From: Coprinellus micaceus
Lineage: Eukaryota > Basidiomycota > Agaricomycetes > Agaricales > Psathyrellaceae
Assembly (NCBI GenBank): GCA_951394405.1
Contig: OX596335.1
Span: 682,001-746,000, forward strand
Reading direction: 5' to 3'
Length of the DNA stretch: 64,000 nucleotides
A model generated the notes under the pieces. That model was not told the origin of the DNA, did no database searches, and worked only from the letters and a program-made list of their open reading frames with translations. A program made the position numbers and the translations under genes. This document shows positions 1 through 12,600 of this stretch, in pieces; within the stretch, counting starts at the first letter, position 1, and the number at the start of each line of letters is the position of its first letter.

Positions 1-1
1 C

Positions 2-2976
2 GAACTGCTGAGCGCCACGGACCTCGACAAGGTTCAGGAGGGCCTCAACCTCATCTTCGGCCATGTAAACCGTAAACTCAAGTTATCGCCATATCCCATT
101 CGACGCGCCCTTCCCCTCGTCGAAGCCATCTCACGAGATTTCAACGACGTCCTCCTCCACATCCTTACTTCTCACAGACTCCTTTACACTCCTTACGACA
201 CATTCGAACGACTCATGAACCAGACTTCCAATATCTTTAAGACTTGGGACGACCACATCAAGGAATTCACGTCGATGGCTCGTGAGCTGACGCGCAAGCG
301 TGTCGAAAAGTTCATTCCCATCAAAATTGCTCCAGCACACGCCAAGCTCCAGAACCGTACACAGTACCTTCGGGAGTGGCGGAAGCAGCACGAGCAGCTC
401 GCTGTTATGACGGGTCCAACGAGGGGTTTAGGGGCTGGTGCTATCGCAGGGGCCGGTGTAGCCATGGACATTGGCGGTGTTGACATGGAGGAGGAGGTGA
501 AGGAGGCATATGAGATCATGAAGAGGATCGACGTTCTGGAGGTGTCCGTCGGTGAGTTATACGTGACTAGTTGGTGACTTCACGACTGATCGTTTTGCAG
601 AGGGCTCGGAAATATGGACTGCTGCGGAGACTGCGTATAATGAACGCGTCTCGAGGGTCGAGAACCAGATCATCGCGCGCCTGAGGGATAGGCTGGGCAC
701 TGCTCGCAATGCAAACGAGATGTTCCGTGTCTTCAGCAAGTTCAACGCTTTGTTCGTGAGGCCAAAGGTCCGAGAAAATCTTCCGCTCAAGATTGAATCG
801 TCACTAAAGCCATACTTTATAGATTCGTGGTGCCATCCAGGAATACCAAACACAGCTCATTGACTCGGTGAAAGAGGACATCAAGCACCTGCACGACAAG
901 TTCAAGACCCAATACCGATACTCAGAAGCCTTCCACATGTCCCAAATGCGTGACCTTCCTCCAATTGCCGGCGCCATCGTCTGGGCACGGCAAATCGAGC
1001 GTCAACTGGTCGCATACATGAAGCGGGTGGAGGATGTCCTTGGGAAAGGGTGGGAGCTCTACGCTGAGGGTCAGAAGCTACAGGCTGAATCACAAGCATT
1101 CCGGAAGAAACTCGACACCCGCGGTGTGTTCGAAGCTTGGCTGCACGATATCAACAGGCGGAATATGGGCGTCGACGGGCGCCTATTCGAAATCGTCAAG
1201 GTCCGTGTAGCTCCCTCCGCAGCCGCCACCGCTGCACCTTCCGGAAACACTGTATCGTCGGGGCAGTACCAGCTGGCGGTGAACTTTGACCCTCAGATCA
1301 TCACCTTGTTCAAGGAGGTGAGGAATCTGCTGTGGTTGAACTTCCAGGTTCCCCATGCGATCACGAACATGGCGAAGGATGCGAAGAGGGTGTATCCTCA
1401 TGCTGTGAGCTTGATGGAGACTGTTAGGACGTACGGCCAGATGCTTGACTTGGTGGAGAAGAACAGAGCGGTTGAGTGGTTGGTCGCCGAGTATAGGAAT
1501 GAGGCTCAACGGATGATTAGTCGAGGTAAGTCTTGTAACGTCAGCTAGCTCGTTTTTGGGTTCCGATTAACGAACCCACGCAGGCATGAACATTCGATGG
1601 GACTACTTCATCAACCAGTACGACACTGCCCGCTACGCTGCTGGTTCTGGGTCTTCCTCGTCCGCCGTTGCCGACAACCGACACATCCAGTTCGTCAGAG
1701 AATTCGCGAGCGTGGTGTCGGTGTTGCAGGACAAAACGAACAGCGTGATCGACCTATACAAGGACGTCATTCTGAGGAATGTCGAGGAGCTAGCCACTTG
1801 TGCTTACACCAGTGAGGCATTCTCGGATTTGCTTGGGAAAGTCCAGGGAGCAGTACGTCGCTCACGATTCTGACTATTGATGTCGTCAACTCATCATATT
1901 CTGCAGATCGACAAACTGAACCTAGAGGGCTATGCTAACCTTGAACACTGGGTATCAGAGCTCGACAAGCGTATTGAAGGTATCCTCCTTCAACGGCTGA
2001 GACAAATCATCGACGTCTGGTGTGCTGAGTTCGACCGTTCGGACGATGGAGATGACGGCGCTGCTGCTGGCAAGCGGCGGGGCGTCGTAGGTACTGCTGG
2101 TGGCGACAAGCGGTCAAAGGACGAGAAGGTATGGTACTCCTCTGTGATAAGGTTATACAGCATGCTGATTTTTGTAACCAGTTCATGGAGCACCATATGA
2201 CTATCAAACCGATCGTACACGAAATTCGGATACAGAACCAAGTCATCTTCTTGGACCCGCCAATTGAATACGCGAGAGCAACGTGGATTCAGCAACTGCA
2301 CGATTGGCTCGGTACGCCGCATCTGTCCCAACAGCATACATTCACCGGTCGCTTACATTGTTCTCTATAGGTGTCGTATGTCGACTACGGAGAATCCAAA
2401 GCTCACGATATGAGATCGGTTTGCAAATGCAAGGATCCGTGGCAGTCGAGACGACATACACCTCCCTAGTACGTTTCTAGCCGTCCCCTTCCACTTTTCA
2501 AGAACCTCCCTAATGACTACGTATTCTAGCTCACAAAATTCCCCGACAACTCCATCCTCGAACGACCATTCGCTCTCATCGAAACCCGAATCCGCGCCCT
2601 CACCGCCTACGTCTCTAAATGGCTCCAATTCCAATCGCTCTGGGACCTCGAATCCGAATACGTCTTCAACCGTCTCGGCGACTCCCTCGCATCCTGGCAA
2701 GCCCTCCTCACCTCAATCAAGAAAGCCCGCTCAACCTTCGACACCTCCGAGACGTCCAAGAACTTTGGTGTCTGTGCCATCGTCGACTATGAGCAGGTAC
2801 AAGCGCGGGTGAACGCCAAGTACGATGCGTGGCAGAGGGATGTGACGAATAGGTTTGGACAGAAGCTGGGCAATGCGATGAAGGAGATGCATGCGCAGAT
2901 TCTGAAGGCGAGACATGAGCTGGAGCATCACTCAATTGAGGGTCTGATGGGTGGTGGCGGGGCTGGGAGGAGATAG
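2..2976 (+). CDS. dhc1: Cytoplasmic dynein heavy chain, N-terminal (tail) half, 3' part of dhc1
   Basis: The gene enters from the left edge. Exons are 2-551, 601-767, 823-1525, 1584-1852, 1907-2128, 2182-2311, 2371-2468 and 2530-2976; all seven introns are GT-AG, 49-61 nt, and all phases fit, giving 861 visible residues. The protein follows the DHC_N1 tail of cytoplasmic dynein 1, which dimerises the motor and carries intermediate and light-intermediate chains. Recognisable blocks include [41 protein letters not shown] and [20 protein letters not shown]. The reading frame ends with TAG after a Gly-rich tail ([14 protein letters not shown]), before the linker and the AAA+ ring. In animals and ascomycetes the chain continues there. 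In Agaricomycetes (Schizophyllum commune dhc1/dhc2) the motor part is a separate gene, so this stop is probably genuine rather than a truncation. The 5' end lies outside the window. Confidence 0.95.
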
Positions 2977-4120
2977 TAGGCGCGTGATACCCTCCTACTC
3001 GGGGATAGATGGCGGCGCCCTTTCGCTGGCAGGGGATTGAGGGGGAAGCGGGTGTTCGGAGCGGTGATATACCAGTTTGTTTTCTACGTTTTTTGTCTTA
3101 CGATTCAATGCATGTTCTTTCACGCTTCTGGGAGTATATTTTGTATGCTGTCGTAGTTACTCCCTACGCCCACGACTCCTAATCCCATCCATCCATCCTA
3201 TTCTGATGATACCAATCTGTATTCACCAGCCACCCAGGTTCCAGAAGGCGCCAGAGGCTCATTCAATCACCCTCCTTTGAATTGCGGAACTTACCCCGCG
3301 TCACGAAGTCGGGAGCGGCGAGTCTGAATCGGTTCGCTTCCCCGCTCTTCGGCCTCGAACCGCACCTGAATTCAACTCGGTGTGATAGATATAGAGGCGG
3401 CTAGAAGCTACGTTAAGTTGTAGGGACATTACTATACATAAAAATACATTAGGGATATCATTTCGTCATCTCGACAGCGACAGGTAGCAAGAGCGAGAAG
3501 AGAGGAGAAGATAAAGAGGGACAGACAATGAGCCAGGAGAGAGACAAGAGGAAGACAACAAGGGATGATGTTCGAGAGAGGGTTGGGTTATAGCGACTGG
3601 ACCTGAACGTGTAAGAAGCCATGTACGTCGGAGACAGGAAGATGGTGGGGAGACCAGAAGTGGGAAGAAGAGAAGAGATGGGGAGGGAGGCTCGAGACAC
3701 TGATAGAAGATAACAAACAACAAAAAGGAAAGTGGCACGGGAACCAGCGAGAGAGCAACCCAGTGGGGTAAAAGGGTATGTAAACACACAAGTGGGGGAC
3801 GTAACGAAGTCAAACCAAACCAGCAGCAACAGGGACAGGTTCGATAACAACAAAACACATAGTAGAGGGAGAAAACATCCAATCCAAATTCCGAGTATGT
3901 GAGAAACGAAGCCAAGGGGTATCGTTCGTGCAGGGCATAGCGACGGTTAACGTCGCAAGTCGACCTCGATCAAAACGAGGACATGAGAAGGTTGAGGGGC
4001 TGCTTACCACCAAGGCAATGACCCTGCGCAGCAAGCCGTCCACACAACGACGTCTCCTGGGGTAAGCCATCATAGCTCAGAGAGACGGAGGACAACAACG
4101 ATCACGCCCACTCTTCCACA
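2977..4120. other. Intergenic region between convergent dhc1 and the PH-CRIB gene
   Basis: No gene was recognised. The stretch should hold the 3' untranslated regions of both flanking genes. From about 3466 to 3720 the + strand is strongly purine-rich (AG/GA runs), so the - strand carries a long CT-rich tract. The open frames over it are low-complexity Leu/Ser/Pro translations of that tract and are not convincing proteins. Confidence 0.6.
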
Positions 4121-6031
4121 TCATCTCGTCAATGAGGGAGGAGTGTGCAACTCCTGCACGGCACTCAACATCGGTGCCTTCCCAACCGAGCTCTGCCCCT
4201 TCGACAGGGCTCCACCGTGCACAGGGCTTCCTGCCAGACTCACCAAGGTGTTCTGGCTCTCCACACTCGTCCCCGCAGAGAACTGGCTAGACAACGAAGT
4301 TGCCGTAAGCATCGAGGGTGCAGTAGATGACGTCCCAACTGCTCCATTGTCAAGAAGCTCAGCACTGGGGGGAGGAACGCGGGAGAGGTTGGCGAAGGGT
4401 GGAGAAGATGATGTAGGCACAGAGCCTGCCTGCTGCTGCGTGCTCGACCGCGAGTTGGACCTCGACTTGCCGGAGACGGGCGTCTTGGCAACAGGAGTTG
4501 TCGGTGCAGATTTGGGTGCAGTCGCAGTCGCGATGGCAGACGAAAGATCAAGGGCGACTTCGTTTGCCGCGCGGGAAGGGGGAGGCTGCGATCTCCGTTT
4601 GCTGGAGCGGCTCGTACCGTTATTGCCGCCCGTTTGCATGGAGATCTTGGCAACGATGGGCTGGACGAGAGACGGGTCCACCTTCCACTGATCGGGGAGG
4701 CCCTGGTAAACCCGAAGTAAGATCGTTAGCTCATTGTTACGCAAAAACCCGGAGAAATGCGAATCGATGCGTATGCGGCGAACCAGGAGTAGGCGTCCGG
4801 GAATAGACGCATGGAAGAAACGTGGATAACAGACGCTTACCTTGAGTTCACCCGTTATCTGATCATAACTGACGTGAATGGAGTGCATGAAGTCAGTTGG
4901 ACGGCCGATGTCTGACGACAGGCCGCTGCGCAGGTAGATCGCTTCGCGCCAGTCGTAGAGATCGCTGTCAGTGGGGAAGAGGATGTATAGACATGTCTCT
5001 CGTGTGGTCGTTCCCACAAACAAGCAGTTCGATCTCTTGGTGTCAGGTTCGACGCTTGTGATGGTGGACAAGGGGATTTCCTTTGCTGGTGGAGACGCCT
5101 GTGTGAACGCAGAGCAAAGGATAGAACCAAGATAGCCGGGTCAGCACGACGATATGGGATCCAGAGATGGGGTCTGCTGACCTTGGTTTTCCTCGTATGA
5201 ATGATTAGAGAAGCACCCTTCAAAGAAAGCCATCGCTCCTTCCAGTACCATCCCACAAACATGCCAGTCTGCTTGACAAAATAAGAGCCTTCGACGTTGA
5301 AGTCCGTGGTGTTATTGAGACTGTTCGCTCCCTGAAGCGGGTTCGATCGACGGCGGGCAGACTTGCTGCTTTGCGTGTTTGTCGGGGGACGGCCAGCAGC
5401 CGCGGCGGGGGTCACCGCACGAGCGCCCATCATTTCTCGATACACGGGGTCCTAATATGCCGTCAGACACTAATTACACTTGGATTTGGATGCAATATGT
5501 CGCAAGGCGGTGAAAGAAAGGCAGTATCGGAGGGGTACTTACCGCGAATGTCCCTGTGATACCGTCCCCGATATGCCCTATGTGCTGGAAACCGAAAGGA
5601 TTGGTGGTCTGCGCGCCTAGCGGGCAGCGGCTGTAGACATCGTCTTGCCAGTCGTAGAGATCTGAATCCGAGTCAAAGGCGAAATGGTAGGTCTTGCCGT
5701 TGCACTTGACGGTCAGGGAGGCGGGCATGAGGTCTGTCCGCTCGAGCTCAGTTATTGAGCTCAAAGGCAAAGCGATATGTCGCGAGGGCTGTCAGACCGC
5801 GTCAATATACCGTTCGTGAAGCGAATAACATGGTTGGGGACGCACCTGGTGTATCGTCAACGCAGTCGCAGTGAGAACGACGCCCCTCGACCGCCATGCC
5901 CTACCCCCAAAGGCAGTCCGCTCCCGCACAGCTAGTGTCCCGGTCCTGATCACTGGTGCGGTGGTCGACGACGAGGGCTTGGCCTGGACGGCAGGCCCGT
6001 TGGGTGAGGTGCGTCGGACAGCGGTGCTCAT
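4121..6031 (-). CDS. Tandem PH-CRIB protein without a kinase domain (513 aa)
   Basis: Exons are 6031-5846, 5788-5543, 5451-5182, 5098-4841 and 4702-4121, all in phase, giving 513 residues. Module 1 is a PH domain (about residues 25-125, ending SDLYDWQDDVYSRC) followed by a CRIB motif (TNPFGFQHIGHIG, then DGITGTFADPVY). Module 2 is a second PH domain (GMFVGWYWKERWLSLKG to SDLYDWREAIYLR) followed by a second CRIB (GRPTDFMHSIHVSYD, ITGELKGLPDQW). The C-terminal ~190 residues are Ser/Pro/Thr-rich. PH binds membrane lipids and CRIB binds GTP-loaded Cdc42/Rac, as in Cla4-type PAK kinases, but no kinase domain follows. I infer an effector or scaffold in Cdc42/Rac polarity signalling. The ATG at 6031 is the first in frame. 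The last intron (138 nt) contains no stop in frame, so retention would insert 46 residues inside the second CRIB. Confidence 0.85.
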
Positions 6032-9000
6032 CGTCTGTGAAGGGGGAGCTGGGGCTCTCAAAGCCTCTGTGGTGATGGAAGTGGTGGTTTATGGGAGAAA
6101 GGCGGAGTGTATATAACGAAAGGTGGTATGGGTCAGTGAAATGATCTACACAAAAAGGTTTGCCATGCGGTGTGGGAACCCCGGATTGTTAGCCCCGAGC
6201 GGCACCCGCAGTGCTCCTCCAAATCGGCCTCTTCTCCGCAACCACCGAGGGTTCGCTTGGACCCTTGTACATCTGGAACCAGCCTTTGTCCGTCCCTCGC
6301 GCACACCCACCAGAGGTTTCACCCACTACCCCAGGTTTTTTGTTTTGTTATGGAAACGACCCCTAAAATGGCAACTTCACAGCCACATCCTCAAAAGTAG
6401 CGCCCAAGATATGCTTCCGCTGAGGCACAACAATGGGCGAAATTTCACCGGATTGTGGGTCTGGGGGCCAGAAACGTTCCAGGTGAAGGGCACCCAGTGT
6501 GTGCAGGGGACCCACAGGTCCTTATCGATTTCGCCGAGGGGTTTACCTTTAGAAACCTTGGTAGATGTACTCTCAGACATCGCCCCTCCTGGGCCGGGAA
6601 ACAAGGAGGATCTCAGTTGACGCTGCGACGACACTGTAGGACAGCGATATGGAAGATCCACCTCTCAAAAGCGGAATAGTCCTATTAATGGCACCTGCGT
6701 CCCCTTGTTGATTCAGAACACTTCCTGATATATACGGCTTCGTTCAGAGAGCGATCGCAAAGCGGGATTCGCAATGAAACCCATGGCGCCACCATTTCCT
6801 TCCAAAAGGAACCAGATGTACACAATTATCCCTCTCGCATCCTAGTACCTGGAATGACTCGAGTATTGATTCCATGTCTCACTAGCTTTGAGCGCGTCGC
6901 AAGGACGCTGATCCTCATGACTACTGGCTTGAACTAGGAAGTGCCAAATTCACGTCGAGGCCAACCCAGGGTAGCCCTAACTCTACATGGCGGGCCATAG
7001 TACCAACCCTGAAGTCAAGGCAGCTCGATGCCCGCCCACGCTAATTTCACGATCGGCCTACCGATCACAATCGTATCAGTCCTCCAAACTCACTGACGTA
7101 GACACCCACCCTACTCGTACATGGTTGATCGAGGCAAAACACTCACGCCCCTCATCTCCCAGACAGATTAGATGCGTATCGATCCTCTCTTTCCTTTGAC
7201 AAAAAGCCTAGGTTACATCCTTAACTGCTATCGGAATGTTATTTCGGGCTTAGTACGCGGTCATGGGTTCCAAGCGGGAGTCGCTGCTGCGTCCTCTCGA
7301 TCACTCCCTACACCATCTCCGTCCGTGGAATTCAACGAGGCGGAAGCAAAACATTCCTTGGGGGCTTTTGGTTGACAGCTCCATTGAACGATTGCACGGA
7401 ACCAAATTTCATCTTGCATCCTGTTCGAGACACGCCCCTCTCAATTCTCAGGGACACCACAGTGAGATATACCTCAAACAGACTCGCTCTCGGTTGTTCA
7501 GGTTCAGGGCTACGACCCTCATGTGCCTCGTGTCTCGGGAAGAGACAATAGAATAGAGAGAGTCATACGATACGCGCACGCACACTTGTATCCACGATCC
7601 AGCGAACTGGCGTACGAAAAACTCCATATGAGACAACCTAACCAGAAGGTATAGTCACGGCGCTATCTCCAGCTCCATGGGACTCGTTCGTCGTGGACGT
7701 TCAAGCAGCCCATCTTAGACAGTGTAAACTAATCGATGGAGACTATTCAACAGATGAAATAGATAGTGTCCAATTGACCGTCGGTGAAATATAGGGACCT
7801 TGGGCTTGTCAGCGCGGTAGCGCGGTTCGTTGTATACGTCTGTAGGTGAACTAATCTACACGAGGCAGAGAGAGGGCGCCGTTCAGCCCCTTCCGTGGCT
7901 TAACTATTCCATTCACCGGTTCACTTGCTACACGCGCCCGGAGTAATATGAGTAAAACCAGAGCAACGCTGAGAGGACTCCGGTAAACGAAACAATAACC
8001 CGAGCGCAGCAGATGCACACAGGCAGCCTCGAGGCCTAACTCGCATCCACAACCGACAGCCAAAATTCACATCGCGGCCGAAAACACAGCACACCCATCC
8101 CAATCTCATTCTCAGGAGGCCTCTATGCCCAGCCTCCCGAGCCCAGCCTCCACCTCGAGGCATCACTCGGCTAATTCGCGACAAGACAACGAATTTAGGC
8201 GCCCGTCTTGATCGTGGCGTCCCGCACTCCCAGGACCCCAAATCCAGAGAAGACTCCGAGTCTCTCGCGGGGGGTCGGCGTATTCAAGGAGCCGAGCTAC
8301 CAGGACGCAGTGACCGCGAGGTGTCGGCGAGCAAGAGACATTGTGCAGGGAAGCGAGATGGGGCTTAGCCACGTGTTCGATCATCCGTTTCCATTGGGAG
8401 ACTGTTGGTGCGATGTACCACAAGCGCCCACAAATCAAAATCGGGGGGAAGGCTGATTTCCCGTGGCTTCGGGATTCTAGGCTAGCCGGGGGATAGGGAT
8501 GAGGAGGCGGCTCGGGGAGAAGGAAGTACCGTAAGGCTCGCTCGGGAGATAGATGCAGTTGCCCGGGTTCAAACCAGTGTGATGAGATGCGTGATTGTGC
8601 TTTTGCACCAAATCCTTTTACACCAAACCGTTCCTCCCCCTCTAAGGCCAGTATCGCGTAATATGGTCATCTCGTCGGACCGTAACTCTAAGCCCCTTTG
8701 GTCATCACCAACCGAAGAGGGTAGTAGACCAGGCCAGCGACAATCAACAAACACGGCACCGACTGGTCCACCTTACCCCAACGCGTCCTTAATGATACAC
8801 TGAGGGGCGCAAGATGGTAAAGTAACCTGAGTAATCCTCCGACGTCGGAGGACGAGAGAGCAACAGGTACGACTCGAGTATAATTGACGTCTCCAGACTC
8901 GGTTTATGAGAAGCTCCGAAGAGCTACTAAGCCCCAAGTACGAGGTCATATGAACGGTGCCTGCCATGCCTCCGGGAGGGTCCAAGTCGAGTATGCGGAG

Positions 9001-9639
9001 GGACCACCCTCCGGCGCCCTGCTCGACGGCACAGAGCTAGATGAGCATTTCGGAACGTCGGAGGTGTCGACGTCACTTCCACGTGAATAGTAGTTAGTAG
9101 AGTGGAAGGCACCCGACAGGTCCAACCTACCACCGGAACTCGAGGATGAAGGAACATGGCTCGGTTCCGTACGTGGAGGTTTACTAAGTAAATAACAATT
9201 ATGCACGAATGAATGAGTTACCCAGACCCCCCGTGTTATTGCAGCCTATTTAGTATTCGTTGGTGTATGGACCACACCGAAGGGTGCCGTTTAGCCGACC
9301 CCGCATCGGCCCTCTACAAGCTGGGCCCCGTCCCCCGGATACAGACCAGTGGCAAGCCGAGCGGTACCGAGGACTGTGTAAGCGCCCAGGGGTAACGTTG
9401 GGTAAGAGGTGGTCGTAGCAGCATCACAATTTGGAGCGTCAGGGATGTGTGTACAGTGTATTGCGTTTTCGACAGAGAAGATGCCGTTTGAAGCCACCAC
9501 GAGAACAATAAGAAAACAGCGGAAGCGTGATCTACCCCTATCGTAAAGATAGGAAGGCCCGGGCGTGTCGTAGACGTCTTGTCAAACAGATGGCGAACGA
9601 TTGAGGAGTTGCCTGTTTTCGACCGTTGAGGGGAGGAAG
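6032..9639. other. 3.6-kb region with no recognised gene
   Basis: I looked on both strands for family motifs or runs of exons with consistent phase and saw none. The open frames are short and resemble no family I know. The right part, next to the end of SPO22, should include its 3' UTR; the left part includes the promoter of the PH-CRIB gene. A decayed element cannot be excluded. Confidence 0.45.
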
Positions 9640-12600
9640 CTAGTCTTCTGGTTGTTTGAACCTTGATAGGAGGTTGCTGTAGCTGACAGAAATCTAATGG
9701 GGTTACGCCGCGTCAGCAGTGCCCAAGACAAGACAGAGTAGCGTCGCAGCTGAAGAGGTATGTGCAAGGAGAAAGCTCGTTGGCAGGTCGGGGCGTCGGC
9801 CGACAAGTTGAGAGACCATCGGGGGGCAGAGGCTGGATTATCTCAAAGAAGTGAAAAAAACTGACCTTCTCTGCGCGTTCCTTTCCTCCAGGGACAAACC
9901 GACATATAGCCATCGCAGCTTCGAACCATCGTTTCGCTTCGTCGAGTCTCGAGCCGCTGATAGTCAAAGCAACCAAAGCGCCAGACAATCACAGAGATTG
10001 ACGAAAGAGTTTCGTAGACACCAAGGTTAGTAACACAGTATCACACAAACAGACAGAGAAGGAGAGAAACGACAGACTGGAGACATTCGGTAGCCATATT
10101 GAACGCGGTTCCTAGAAGCCAGTGCCGTTCGTCCATGGGGTAAGAGTCCTGTGGGCGAGAGCCAAGGCCAGAATAGAGATGCGAGGGAATAGAGGAATCA
10201 GGAAGAGTGATTGAGTACAGGGTGAAACCCGTATGCGCACGGCGCCCGCAGACGGGCGAGAAATAACGTTCGTTGCCCAGCGTACAAAGTGCGCAGACCG
10301 AGTTTTTCGCGAGGCGCAGTTTTTCGAGGCGTTAATGCGCGACACAGAAGTTCAGGGTCGAGAGACCATGGAGTGTGAAATGGCCAAGGTAATTTAGAGG
10401 AGAAAGTTGAAAAGAGACAAGAATGTGATTAGCATCGTGTGTCACAGAAACAAACGCATCAGGCATGTACACTACCTGAGAGGAGTTGTTGTGTTCTTCG
10501 ATGACGCCGAGAGCCTGCTCACAGAAGCCTATGGCTTTGACTCTGCCCTCCGGCGTATCGCGTGTAAGCATAGTTGTGAAGATCGCACGCAGCCATCTGG
10601 AAAACCTTTCAACCGATAGAGTCCTGTTGTCCAAGGACGCAACGAGAATAGCCTAGGACCACGTAAGAAAGGTAAGATACGCGTTGTTAGTCCGGGTGCT
10701 CTGAGTATCGGGCCTGGGCAAAAGAAGTTTGTGAGAAAGCTGAGCGGCCGGCTTACCTCCAGACATTCCTCCAGGACTGTAATTCCAGAAAAGGGAGAGT
10801 TAGCGGGGGAAGTGTAGCGATCGATAATGGGAGGAAATGGAAGATTGTGGGGGATCGCTTTCCGAGGGAAGAAGCGAGAATGAAATAGAACTAGGCAGGG
10901 AGACGCACCTCTGACCGGACATTCCTTACTGATCCACTGAGTTACCAAATTTGTTAGCGGAGGGAGTACAGGGAACCAGCCAAAAACCACATACCAGCAT
11001 GTCAGCAATAGCCTCATACGTTCCGACTCGTAAAGGTCCCGATTTTACGACTTCCTGTGGAGAAAGATAACGAGTTCGTCACAAAACGTTCCACGTCCCA
11101 CTCCAGCCATGCGTAACGGCACCCAACCCACTTTAACGATAGCCGACACACCGGTCCAATCTTCCAGACGAACGCAGAACTCCGCTTCGAATATTCTGAG
11201 AACGTGAACAAAACTTTCTCCGCGTGAAGTGATATCGCTGTTGCCTGACGCCCCTTCTAAAACGACACGCTGGATATCATCTTTTGCCTTGCGGATCTCC
11301 GCGCTCAGCGTTCGAATCGTCTGGGGCTTCAGTGGTTTGGATCAGTCGCATTCAGCGCTGAGCTAGCTCGGCGGGCTTTAGCATTGATCGACTCACGTTA
11401 GCCTCTCCAGTGGCATGTGCCTGTTCCCGTGTCGAGAATACTGTCGTATCAGTCCCGTGAGTATGCTGCAGACGAAGTGAAGTGAAGCAACATAGATTGG
11501 TAGAAGTAAGAGCGGGCTGGGGGTAGCTCACGAAATGGGGTTGCCCGCTCAGCCGTAACGTAGCTCACCTTTCCCAGAGATTGAAGCAAACGTCGCACTG
11601 ATGAGGTACATCCGCGACTCATCGTCTATATCCAGTGGAGAAGCTTGACACAGCGTCTCTAGCAGCTGAACGAAGAATCAAGGCCGAGACCAAATTAGTC
11701 CAAACGTATGGCATGAGAGGAGAAGAAGGCAAGATGAGAGAGGTAGGGCTGGAACAGGAGCAGGAACAGCGGTGACGGCACGCTGACCATAATGGTACTT
11801 TGGAAGAGGGGAGCCGAAGCACGGCATACGGACGTACACTTTTGGCAATCTCGAACACCTCGGATATCTGGTCGCCACATCCTTCCCACTCGGAGCATCC
11901 CTGAACGGCACTGTTGTACGCTCTTCTCCACAGCCAAGAGATATCTTTCATGATGAGAGATACCGCATTCTGCTCCAAGGCCGAGGTGGCCAAGATTTTC
12001 GCTGAACATGGCGAAAAGGTCCTGAGTGGCCGTAACGGCAAACGGATAGGAAGGGAACAAAGTCAAATTAGTCTGCGTACCTGTCCGAAAATGGCCAACC
12101 ATTGTGTCGATAAGGGCGGCCCTAAAAAGAAAAGAAACAGAGAAGCGAGCGATTGGAACATTTTCGGAAGGGGACGATAGAACGGTCTCTGAAAATGGAG
12201 TTCAACGAACCTGTTGGCAGTAGGGTCGACTAAAAGTCCGAGAATGAGCTTAATCATGCATCGGAGGAGCGTCATAGCCTCCACTACGATCTCCCCGCTA
12301 GCACCGAACTTCAGGGTCTTCAACAGGTTGTTTAGCACCGACAGCAGAACCAATCTCATCTCAGAGCGGTGAGCAATGTGTGTAGCCAGAAGCAGCATCT
12401 TGCGATCAAAGTCCGGTGCCTTCTGCATTTCGTTGATGGAACGGATGGCTGGGAAATGGGAAGAGCCTAGGTAAATGGTCTTTCGAAATCGAGGTTCCAC
12501 GCCCTCACCTTCGTCCTCCAGACCTAAACGTCGCGACGCACAAGTTCACATCAGCGCGTGCCGACCTAGAGGGAAGAGAAAGGGTACGAACCCTGGTAGA

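Noticed and set aside
3458..3915. Hydrophobic Leu/Ser/Pro-rich frames on the - strand
   Set aside because: They translate a polypyrimidine tract and have no consistent topology or homology that I can see.
4143..4691. 182-codon frame on the + strand
   Set aside because: Antisense to the Ser/Pro-rich tail of the PH-CRIB gene; no domain or splice structure.
8555..8600. gggttcaaacc, resembling a tRNA T-loop
   Set aside because: The flanking bases do not pair into a T-stem and no A box or acceptor stem is found upstream.
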